Shown: positions 10,247 through 18,547 of the stretch, piece after piece | How the letters are laid out: every line of letters starts with the position of its first letter | Numbering within the stretch: the stretch's first letter is position 1 | From: Granulicella rosea | GTDB taxonomy: Bacteria > Acidobacteriota > Terriglobia > Terriglobales > Acidobacteriaceae | Assembly: GCF_900188085.1 (NCBI RefSeq) | Contig: NZ_FZOU01000003.1 | Coordinates: 124,001-188,000 of the forward strand | Length of the DNA: 64,000 bases | Direction: 5' to 3' | Program-made: the position numbers and the translations under genes | Notes under the pieces: generated by a model | Seen by the model: the letters and a program-made list of their open reading frames with translations, nothing else | Database searches by the model: none | Told to the model about the DNA's origin: nothing

Positions 10247-10323
10247 GCCGCATGGCAAACACTGTTACACTGACGTAGGTCCACCGGGATAGCGATGCCT
10301 GCATAAGGCGGCGGTCACGGCAT

Positions 10324-10399
10324 GGGGTTGTAGCTCAGTTGGGAGAGCGCCTCGTTCGCAACGAGGAGGTCAGCGGTTCGATCCCGCTCAACTCCACCA
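10324..10399 (+). tRNA. tRNA-Ala (anticodon CGC)
   Basis: A 76-nt cloverleaf with encoded CCA. The acceptor GGGGTTG pairs with CAACTCC (one G-U pair), the D arm has TAGCTCAGTTGGGAGAGC, and the anticodon stem CCTCG/CGAGG closes the loop TTCGCAA. The T arm is AGCGG-TTCGATC-CCGCT. Anticodon CGC reads the GCG alanine codon. Confidence 0.95.
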
Positions 10400-10421
10400 A
10401 AGAATCTGCGCGGGAGACGAG

Positions 10422-10454
10422 ACGGCGACACTTCGGTGTCGCCGTATGCTTTTT
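10422..10454 (+). terminator. Terminator after tRNA-Ala
   Basis: A perfect 10-bp stem ACGGCGACAC/GTGTCGCCGT with the stable TTCG loop is followed by ATGCTTTTTAT. It lies 22 nt past the tRNA. Confidence 0.88.
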
Positions 10455-10516
10455 ATGACGCGGTCGTGAATCTGGCCCCTTGATCGCGTCTGCCGCGTGG
10501 ATGCCAAGTAGAATAG

Positions 10517-11905
<1,389 letters not shown>

Positions 11906-11918
11906 GACCAAAAACTTA

Positions 11919-12005
11919 ACACCGATTTAAACCGATGAAACCGATCAGGAACGGAGAAAAGTATATCTTCCGTCTTTGATCGGTTTCATCGGTTTAAATC
12001 GGTGT
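11919..12005. repeat. Perfect 29-bp inverted repeat built of CCGAT iterons (gene-less relative of the GxxExxY cassette ends)
   Basis: The arms 11919-11947 and 11977-12005 are perfectly complementary over 29 bp around a 29-nt centre. Each arm contains three CCGAT units spaced 9-10 nt apart. The left flank CTTAAC and overall pattern match the arms around the GxxExxY gene near 6.4 and 6.9 kb. The element fills the whole gap between the argG stop and the convergent rhaT stop, so it could also stop transcription from both sides. No ORF lies inside it. Confidence 0.9.
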
Positions 12006-12016
12006 CAGGCCTTTTC

Positions 12017-13204
12017 TTACTGTGCCGCGGTCTTCACAGCCGTAACCGCTGCCTGCAGGTAATTGCCGTAGCCGACGATGATGGTCGAGCCGATCAGCAG
12101 CGCCAGGCCGATTGCTACCAGGCCCTTGGTGCGTGCGCTGGTGCCGCGCCACTCCTTCAGGGCCAGGCCCCACAGCGTGGCGAAGATGATGATGCTCGCC
12201 ATGTGCAGCGTCCAACTGGAGAAGTCGTACTTGCCCATCTTCGTCTGGCCCATGGAGTAGAAGAAGAACTGGAAGTACCAGATGACGCCGGCCATCGCCG
12301 CGAAGATGTAGTTGCGAACGAGCGTGCCGCCCGAAAGCCGCAGCGAGAAGTCCGGACCCATGTCCAGCGGGTTGAAGTCGGCCAGCGTATCGCCCGAGGG
12401 AGCGGCTGCGCGCATCGGGTTGCGTCCCGGCTCGCCCAGGAACTGGCCGCCGCTGTGATTCTTCAGGATCAGGATCGCCGTCCAGACGAAGTTGGTGATG
12501 AAGCCTCCCCACAGGACGACGACCAGCACGGGCAGGTTCTGCCACAGATCGGATTTGTGCTGTGCCAGAAGCTCGGCTTTGGCAAGCTCCGCGATCGGCG
12601 CGCCGGCGGAGAGTCCGAAGGCGAAGAACGAGCTCATGAAGCCGGCCAGCACCGCGATGGTGATGCCTTTGACGAAGGAGAAGTCGCGCTCGCCTGCCTC
12701 GGCCTTCTCTTCCGGGGTGATCTCTTTTTCCTTCGACAGACCGGCCATACCGTTGACCGCGACGGCGATCACGCAGACCAGGATGCCCAGCAGGATGTAC
12801 TGGCCGGAGCGCTCATGCGCGATGGCGCCCATCTGCCCGTTGTAGATGGGCGGAATGAGCGTGCCGAATACCGTGCAGAGGCCCAGCGCGATGGCGTATC
12901 CGAGCGCGATGCCGAGGTAGCGGATCGCCAGCCCGAAGGTCAGGCCGCCGACGCCCCAGAGCGCGCCGAAGAGGATCGCATAGCCAAGGCTCTTCGACGG
13001 GGCATTATGCAGGATGGTAAAAAGGTGGGGCACCAGCAGCGACGCCAGCACGATCGGAGCGAAGAGCCAGGCGGCAATGCCCTGGATGAGCCAGTAGATC
13101 TCCCACGACCACCGCTTGATTCCGCGGAATGGGATGAAGTTGGTGGCGGAGGCGAAGCCGCCGATCCAATGAAAGATAACGCCAAGAAACGGATTTGGAC
13201 CCAC
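12017..13204 (-). CDS. rhaT: L-rhamnose-proton symporter RhaT
   Basis: Encodes a 395-residue inner-membrane protein with about ten hydrophobic helices, resembling RhaT of the drug/metabolite transporter superfamily. Motifs include GGFASATNFIPFRGIKRWSWE near the N-terminus, ALWGVGGLTFGLAIRYLG and SSFFAFGLSAGAPI. Rhamnose import by proton symport is inferred from family. The start is GTG (MGPNPFLGV) with GAGG 8 nt upstream. It is divergent from lutABC, 129 nt away, which is metabolically sensible because rhamnose breakdown yields L-lactaldehyde and then L-lactate. Confidence 0.9.
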   Translation of the reverse strand: MGPNPFLGVIFHWIGGFASATNFIPFRGIKRWSWEIYWLIQGIAAWLFAPIVLASLLVPHLFTILHNAPSKSLGYAILFGALWGVGGLTFGLAIRYLGIALGYAIALGLCTVFGTLIPPIYNGQMGAIAHERSGQYILLGILVCVIAVAVNGMAGLSKEKEITPEEKAEAGERDFSFVKGITIAVLAGFMSSFFAFGLSAGAPIAELAKAELLAQHKSDLWQNLPVLVVVLWGGFITNFVWTAILILKNHSGGQFLGEPGRNPMRAAAPSGDTLADFNPLDMGPDFSLRLSGGTLVRNYIFAAMAGVIWYFQFFFYSMGQTKMGKYDFSSWTLHMASIIIFATLWGLALKEWRGTSARTKGLVAIGLALLIGSTIIVGYGNYLQAAVTAVKTAAQ

Positions 13205-13333
13205 GGAAGCCTCAGGGTGAAGAGTTTAGTGTGAAAGCGGTACCATCTTAGCTGACGCAAAGTGCGTATGGGAAATATACTCTCTATTGAATAGGTTGCC
13301 GGTCACGGCGCGCCACGGTCTTCGGAGGTTTGT

Positions 13334-14077
13334 CTGCGAGTCTCGCTCTTCATCACCTGCTATAACGACACGTTGTTTCCAGATACGGGTAAATCCGTGG
13401 TGCGGGTGCTGGAACGGCTCGGCCATACGGTCGAGTTTCCCGCCGGACAGACCTGTTGCGGCCAGATGCACTATAACACCGGCTATCAGGCCGAGGCCAT
13501 GCCGCTGCTCGAACGCTTCGTCGCCCAGTTCAAGGGGGCGGAGGCGGTCGTCGTGCCGTCGTCCTCCTGCGTTGCGATGATGCGCGATCATTACCCGATC
13601 ATGGCCGAGCACATCGGCAAGCCGGAGCTGACGGCCGAGCTGAACAAGCTGCTGCCGAACGTCTACGAGTTCTCGGAGTTCCTGACCAAGCGGTTGGGCC
13701 TGACCGACGTCGGCGCCTACTACCCGCACAAGGTGACCTACCACGCGAGCTGCCACGGCCTGCGCAACCTCGGTCTGGGCGACGGTCCGCAGCAGCTTCT
13801 GCGCGCGGTGAAGGGAATCGACCTCGTCGAGATCGCAGGACTCGAACAGTGCTGCGGCTTCGGCGGCACCTTCGCGGTCAAGAACGCGGAGGTCTCGAGC
13901 GCCATGCTGGCTGAAAAAACCAACGCAATTTTGAATACCAAGGCGGAAGCATGTACCGCCTGCGACAATAGCTGCCTGATGCACATCCAGGGCGCGCTGC
14001 ATCGCCAGCGGACGCCGGTGCGCACGATCCATCTCGCGGAGATTCTTGCGAGCGAAGACGGGGCGGTGATCGCATGA
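13334..14077 (+). CDS. lutA: L-lactate oxidation complex subunit LutA (CTG start)
   Basis: Encodes a 247-residue subunit of the LutABC iron-sulfur complex that oxidises L-lactate to pyruvate. Two CCG (cysteine-rich) domains are visible: CCGQMHYNTGY and CCGFGGTFAVK, with YHASCHGLRNLG before the second. The conserved opening RVSLFITCYND is only encoded if translation starts at CTG 13334, which has GGAGG 5 nt upstream. The frame is closed by TAG at 13292 and no ATG, GTG or TTG lies between. The next usable start, TTG 13373, would delete the first strand. The stop overlaps lutB as ATGA. Confidence 0.9.
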   Translation: MRVSLFITCYNDTLFPDTGKSVVRVLERLGHTVEFPAGQTCCGQMHYNTGYQAEAMPLLERFVAQFKGAEAVVVPSSSCVAMMRDHYPIMAEHIGKPELTAELNKLLPNVYEFSEFLTKRLGLTDVGAYYPHKVTYHASCHGLRNLGLGDGPQQLLRAVKGIDLVEIAGLEQCCGFGGTFAVKNAEVSSAMLAEKTNAILNTKAEACTACDNSCLMHIQGALHRQRTPVRTIHLAEILASEDGAVIA

Positions 14078-15531
14078 GCGGAACGGCGTTAGACCCACGG
14101 ACGGCACCCACCTTCCCCATGGCCGCCCACAAGCTGATGGGCGACACGCAGTTGCGCAAGAACGTGCGCCACGCGACCGACGTCATCCAGAACAAGCGCG
14201 CCAAGGTCGTCGGCGAGATGCCCGACTGGCAAGGCCTGCGCGAGGCCGGCAAGAGCCTGCGCGAGCACACCATGAAGCACCTCGACGTGTACCTCGAACA
14301 GTTCGAGCGCAACTGCACGGCTGCGGGTGGCGTCGTGCACTGGGCGCGCAACGGCGAAGAGGCGAAGCGCATCGTCATCGACCTGGTGAAGGCCTCGGGA
14401 TCGAATGAGGTCATCAAGATCAAGTCCATGACGACGGAGGAGATTCAGCTCAACACGGCGCTCGAAGCCGCGGGCATTCGTCCCTACGAGACCGACCTCG
14501 CCGAGCTCATCATCCAGCTTGGTAAAGACCAGCCCTCGCACATCGTCGTCCCGGCGCTGCATAAGAACCGCCAGCAGATTCGCGAGATCTTCCAGCGCGA
14601 GATGAACCTGCCCGACCTCGGCAACACCCCGCAGGACCTCGCCGACGCGGCGCGGCTCTTCCTGCGCGAGAAGTTCCTGAAGGTGAAAACCGGCGTCAGC
14701 GGCGCGAACTTCCTCATCGCCGAGACCGGCGGCGTCTGCGTCGTCGAAAGCGAGGGCAACGGGCGCATGTGTCTCACGCTGCCGGAGACACTCATCACGA
14801 TCGCTGGCATCGACAAGGTCGTCCCGCGCTTCCAGGACCTCGAAGTTCTGTTGCAGCTTCTGCCACGTTCGGCCACCGGCGAGCGCATGAATCCGTACAA
14901 CTCGGTCTGGACCGGCGTCCACCCCGGCGACGGCCCGAAGGCCTTCCACGTCATTCTGATGGACAATGCGCGCACGGAGATTCTGGCCGACGAAGAGGGC
15001 CGCCAGACGCTGAACTGCATCCGCTGCGGCGCCTGCCAGAACGCCTGCCCGGTCTACCGGCAGACCGGTGGGCATGCGTATGGCTCGGTCTACGCCGGGC
15101 CCATCGGCGCCATCCTGACGCCGCAGTTGCAGGAGATGCACCACGCGCAGACGCTGCCCTATGCTTCGTCCTTGTGCGGCGCCTGCTACGAGGTCTGCCC
15201 GGTCAAGATCAACATCCCGGAGGTGCTCATCCACCTGCGCAACAAGGTGGTGAAGCAGAACGGGCCGTTCGGTCCGGAGGCGCTCGCGATGCGCGGCATG
15301 GCGATGATCTTCCGCAGCGAGGCCCGCTTCCGCGCGGCGCAGCGCTTCGGCCGCATGGCCGAGACGCCGCTGGTGCGCAAGGACGGGAACGGCGAAGGCT
15401 GGATCGGCTGGCTGCCCGGCCTGCTCGGCGGCTGGACCCAGGTGCGCGACCTGCAGGAGATGCCGAAGGAGACCTTCCGCGACTGGTGGGAGAAGCGTGC
15501 GGATGCCAAGGGAGGCAAGCATGGCAACTGA
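14074..15531 (+). CDS. lutB: L-lactate oxidation iron-sulfur subunit LutB
   Basis: Encodes a 485-residue LutB/YkgF-type protein. The N-terminal two thirds form the LUD domain (GVSGANFLIAETGGVCVVESEGNGR, IAGIDKVVPR). Two [4Fe-4S] ferredoxin motifs follow: CIRCGACQNACPVYRQTGGH and CGACYEVCPVKINIPE. The C-terminus ends with the LutB-type tail rich in Trp and basic residues. It acts with LutA and LutC in the cytoplasm to oxidise lactate. It overlaps lutA by 4 nt and lutC by 11 nt. Confidence 0.95.
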   Translation: MSGTALDPRTAPTFPMAAHKLMGDTQLRKNVRHATDVIQNKRAKVVGEMPDWQGLREAGKSLREHTMKHLDVYLEQFERNCTAAGGVVHWARNGEEAKRIVIDLVKASGSNEVIKIKSMTTEEIQLNTALEAAGIRPYETDLAELIIQLGKDQPSHIVVPALHKNRQQIREIFQREMNLPDLGNTPQDLADAARLFLREKFLKVKTGVSGANFLIAETGGVCVVESEGNGRMCLTLPETLITIAGIDKVVPRFQDLEVLLQLLPRSATGERMNPYNSVWTGVHPGDGPKAFHVILMDNARTEILADEEGRQTLNCIRCGACQNACPVYRQTGGHAYGSVYAGPIGAILTPQLQEMHHAQTLPYASSLCGACYEVCPVKINIPEVLIHLRNKVVKQNGPFGPEALAMRGMAMIFRSEARFRAAQRFGRMAETPLVRKDGNGEGWIGWLPGLLGGWTQVRDLQEMPKETFRDWWEKRADAKGGKHGN

Positions 15532-16168
15532 CGCACGCACCGCAATCCTCTCGAAGATCCGATCCGCGCTGGGCACGAAGGCGACACCCGAGGCTGCCGC
15601 AGCCGCCTGGGCCGGGCTGCCGCGCGACTACGTTCGTGTCTCCACCGGCACGAAGTCCGAGCTGATCGAGCGCCTCATCGACCGCCTGCACGACTACGAC
15701 GCGCAGGTGCTGGAGGTCGAAGCGACCGACCTCAAGGCCGGCGTCGCGAAGATGCTGACCGCGCGCGGCGCGACGAAGATGTTGATTCCGCTAGGCTTGT
15801 CCAATGCGCTGCTGCCGGAGGGCGTCGACTTTACCGTCGACACAGGTCTGTCGGCAGCGGAATTGGACGCCTGCGGCGGCGTACTGACCGAGGCGACGCT
15901 CGCCATCGCCGAGACCGGCTCGCTGGTGCTCCAGAACGTCGCCGGACAGGGTCGCCGCGCGGGTTCGCTGGTGCCGGACTACCACCTCTGCGTCGTCGAT
16001 GTGGCGAAGGTGGTCGGTACGGTGCCGGAGGCGATCTCCGCGCTGCAGGCCACCGCCGGACTGGCGACCACCTTCATCTCCGGCCCGTCGGCGACGGCGG
16101 ATATCGAGATGACGCGCATCAAGGGCGTCCACGGACCACGGTTTCTGGATGTGATTCTGGTCCACTGA
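15521..16168 (+). CDS. lutC: L-lactate oxidation subunit LutC
   Basis: Encodes a 215-residue LUD-domain protein (LutC/YkgG). Characteristic segments are GVLTEATLAIAETGSLVL, VPDYHLCVVDVAKVV and FISGPSATADIEMTRIKGVHG. The start is ATG 15521 (MATDARTAIL), inside the end of lutB, with AGGGAGGCAAGC just upstream. Function as third subunit of the lactate oxidation complex follows from family and operon. Confidence 0.94.
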   Translation: MATDARTAILSKIRSALGTKATPEAAAAAWAGLPRDYVRVSTGTKSELIERLIDRLHDYDAQVLEVEATDLKAGVAKMLTARGATKMLIPLGLSNALLPEGVDFTVDTGLSAAELDACGGVLTEATLAIAETGSLVLQNVAGQGRRAGSLVPDYHLCVVDVAKVVGTVPEAISALQATAGLATTFISGPSATADIEMTRIKGVHGPRFLDVILVH

Positions 16169-16175
16169 AAGTGAA

Positions 16176-16219
16176 AGCGTCTCCTATGCCGGTGTTGGAC
16201 GAGCCGCCCTGGAGACGCT
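16176..16219 (+). other. Stem-loop after lutC
   Basis: Perfect 9-bp inverted repeat AGCGTCTCC/GGAGACGCT with a 26-nt loop, 7 nt after the lutC stop. There is no T tract, so it may be an mRNA 3' end-protecting hairpin or a weak terminator. Confidence 0.4.
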
Positions 16220-16235
16220 ATCATTCGAAGTACGA

Positions 16236-16310
16236 GCGGGAGTAGTTCAGTGGCAGAACGTCAGCTTCCCAAGCTGAATGTCGCCGGTTCGATCCCGGTC
16301 TCCCGCTCCA
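16236..16310 (+). tRNA. tRNA-Gly (anticodon CCC)
   Basis: A 75-nt cloverleaf with encoded CCA. The acceptor GCGGGAG pairs with CTCCCGC, the anticodon stem TCAGC/GCTGA encloses TTCCCAA, and the T arm is GCCGG-TTCGATC-CCGGT. Anticodon CCC reads GGG. Confidence 0.95.
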
Positions 16311-16316
16311 AGAATT

Positions 16317-16354
16317 GAAGGCGTCGCTCGCATGAGTGACGCCTTCGTGTTTTA
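16317..16354 (+). terminator. Terminator after tRNA-Gly
   Basis: GAAGGCGTC pairs with GACGCCTTC, with the stem extended by GCTC/GAGT, and is followed by GTGTTTTA. It overlaps the stop codon of the convergent small zinc-ribbon gene and could serve both. Confidence 0.8.
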
Positions 16355-16573
16355 GCTGTCCTTGCGGTACAGCAGATTCTTCATCGCCGCGCGGCGGGCT
16401 TCGTTGGCTTCGGCGATGGATTTGCGTTCGTCGGCGTCCATCTTTTGCTTGCCGCCATCGTCGTCGGCCTCCGCGGTGCTGCACTCCCAGCAGCGATTGG
16501 CGAAGCCGGGCTTGTCGGGCTTCAACTCGAACTCTTCGGAACAGACGACGCAGACTTTGATGGGAAAAGGCAT
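16352..16573 (-). CDS. Small zinc-ribbon protein, uncharacterised
   Basis: Encodes 73 residues. The N-terminus has CVVCSEEFELKPDKPGF followed by RCWECS, a CxxC...CxxC pair 17 residues apart, typical of a zinc ribbon. The second half is charged and helical (DADERKSIAEANEARRAAM). GGAG lies 6 nt before the ATG, supporting a real gene. Similar short proteins are seen as hypothetical zinc-finger proteins in other bacteria; a nucleic-acid or protein-binding role is only inference. It lies between a convergent tRNA-Gly and a ctpA-type protease gene that has its own terminator. Confidence 0.72.
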   Translation of the reverse strand: MPFPIKVCVVCSEEFELKPDKPGFANRCWECSTAEADDDGGKQKMDADERKSIAEANEARRAAMKNLLYRKDS

Positions 16574-16602
16574 TTCAGACTCCAGTGTTTCAAGGCAGTA
16601 GG

Positions 16603-16633
16603 AAAGGCCGTGCTCTTGGGGAGCACGGCCTTT
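16603..16633 (-). terminator. Terminator downstream of the S41 protease
   Basis: Perfect 13-bp stem AAAGGCCGTGCTC/GAGCACGGCCTTT with a 5-nt loop, placed 22 nt after the protease stop codon. On the minus strand it is followed by CCTACTGCC rather than a clean U tract. Confidence 0.75.
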
Positions 16634-16655
16634 CGTGTGGATCGGGTCGTGCAGG

Positions 16656-18287
16656 TTATTTCTGATTCTGCGCGGTGGTGACGTTCTTCTGTGCGGCCTT
16701 CAGGTGCTCTTCGAGCGCCTGGGCCTGGGGCATGAAGCTGACGGCCTTGTTGATCTGCGGATCCCACTCGGCGCGCACCTTCAGCCCCTCGAACTGGCCG
16801 AACTGCGAGGTGAAGAGGTCGCTCTTGATGCTCTCCTTCACCCAGTCCAGATTGGCGGTGATGTCGGCGTCGGTGTAGTCGATCTTCTTTGCCTTCAGGA
16901 AGTCCTTGAACTGGTTGAGGACTGCGTCGTCGACCACGAAGTTCTTGTCGACCGTGTGGCTGGCCAGGTAGTGCTTCGAGAAGTTGAAGAAGGCGTAGTG
17001 CTGCAGCAGCACGTCCTGCTCGTGGTTGCTCTTCACCTGCTCGATGCTCTCGTCCGGCGTGATGCCGCCTCCGCCGTAGACGGTGCGTCCGCTGTCGGTC
17101 AGTTTGACCTCGCGATTCTTGTTGTCCTTGGGGTTCGAGGCGTCGCGGACGTAGTAGTAGTCGTAGAGGCTCATGTGGTCGTAGGGGCGCTGGATGAGCC
17201 GTCCCGACGGCGTGTAGTAGTGGAAGGTCGTCAGCGCGAGGCCGGTATTCTGGCTGATCGAGAAGACGGTCTGGACGAGGCCCTTGCCGAAGGTCGTCTC
17301 GCCGACGATCAGGGCGCGGTCATGATCCTGCAGCGCGCCGGAGACGATCTCGGCCGCCGAGGCCGTGTTGCGGTTTACGAGGATGACGATCGGGTACTTA
17401 CCCTGGCCCTCTTCACCCTTCGAAGCGCGATAGACCTGATCCGGGAAGCTGCGGCCATGCTGCGAGACGACGATCTGTCCCTTCTGCAGGAATTTGTCGC
17501 TCATATTGACGGCCTCGTTCAGCAGACCGCCGGGGTTGCCGCGCAGGTCGATGACCAGGCCCTTGAGCGGGGCATCCTTCTGGAAGTTTTCGAGCGCGTC
17601 GCCGACCTCGCGGGAGGTCGTCTCCATGAACTGAGTCACGTGCATGTAGCCGATGCCGGGCTTGAGCTGGAAGGCGAGGTCGACGGAGTGGCGTGGAATC
17701 TCATCGCGCATCAGGTCGAACGAGAGAAACTTGTCCTTGCCCTCGCGCGACATCTGCACGATGACATGGGTGCCGCGCGGTCCCTTGAGCAGGGCGGCGA
17801 CGGCGGCGGAGTCCAGGCCATCGGCCGACTTGCCATCGACCGTCTCGATGATGTCGCCGGGGCGGATGCCGGCGCGGTAGGCGGGCGTGCCCTCGGCCGG
17901 AACCAGCACGACGATCTTCATCTTGCCTTCGATATTCTGCGGCTGGATGGTCATGCCGACGCCGTAGTAGCGTCCGTGCTGATCCTCCCGCATCTGGGCG
18001 TAGGCCTTTGGATCGTAGAAGTTAGAGTGCGGGTCGAGCGTGTGGAGCATGCCCGGGATGGCACCGTCGTAGATGGCCTTGTCGACGTGATCGGCATCCA
18101 GCTTGTCGGCGTAGTTCTGCTCGACGAGCGAGTAGACATTGGTGAAGGAGTGCAGCGAGTCGCGCAGAGTGGACTCGTCCGACGCGGACTGCGCGGCGAC
18201 CTTCTGGCTGATGACGCTGCCCAGAACGCCGCAGGTGGCGAGGAAGACGGTGACGGAGAAGAGTGCGCGGCGTGTGCTGGTAACCAT
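16656..18287 (-). CDS. ctpA: C-terminal processing peptidase, S41 family
   Basis: Encodes a 543-residue exported serine protease of the CtpA/tail-specific family, acting in the periplasm on C-terminal regions of proteins. A hydrophobic N-terminal signal or anchor (residues 7-27) is followed by a helical cap and a PDZ domain (about 105-190, IRPGDIIETVDGKS). The catalytic domain has LRGNPGGLL, the nucleophile Ser310 in RNTASAAEIVSG and the base Lys335 in GETTFGKGLVQT. A long helical C-terminal extension (from about 420) is typical of the bacterial CTP-3-like group. It is divergent from the SurA-like gene, which also acts in the periplasm. The symbol is by family. Confidence 0.92.
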   Translation of the reverse strand: MVTSTRRALFSVTVFLATCGVLGSVISQKVAAQSASDESTLRDSLHSFTNVYSLVEQNYADKLDADHVDKAIYDGAIPGMLHTLDPHSNFYDPKAYAQMREDQHGRYYGVGMTIQPQNIEGKMKIVVLVPAEGTPAYRAGIRPGDIIETVDGKSADGLDSAAVAALLKGPRGTHVIVQMSREGKDKFLSFDLMRDEIPRHSVDLAFQLKPGIGYMHVTQFMETTSREVGDALENFQKDAPLKGLVIDLRGNPGGLLNEAVNMSDKFLQKGQIVVSQHGRSFPDQVYRASKGEEGQGKYPIVILVNRNTASAAEIVSGALQDHDRALIVGETTFGKGLVQTVFSISQNTGLALTTFHYYTPSGRLIQRPYDHMSLYDYYYVRDASNPKDNKNREVKLTDSGRTVYGGGGITPDESIEQVKSNHEQDVLLQHYAFFNFSKHYLASHTVDKNFVVDDAVLNQFKDFLKAKKIDYTDADITANLDWVKESIKSDLFTSQFGQFEGLKVRAEWDPQINKAVSFMPQAQALEEHLKAAQKNVTTAQNQK

Positions 18288-18547
18288 CAGTCGGGGTATC
18301 CTCGGCGGCGCTGCCGGGCAGATTCCGGACCTGCGCCGCTATCCTGCTTTGGACGGAGTATACACCGCAGGGTGAGCAGAATGCTCGATTTGCACTCCAC
18401 CCGGCCACCCACAGCGGAGACAGATATAGAATGGTGGGACCGGATACCCACTGTGCGGCTCGTGAGTCCAACGACTGTGATTCCAACGACGGGGCCCGGT
18501 GTGTTCGAGAGAAGTGTGGCCGAAGGGCATCTGGAAGCGAGAGAGAT

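Noticed and set aside
11919..12005. Interpretation as an ordinary argG terminator only
   Set aside because: The 29-bp arms carry iterated CCGAT units shared with the GxxExxY flanks and lack a T tract, so a plain terminator does not explain them, though it may still stop transcription.
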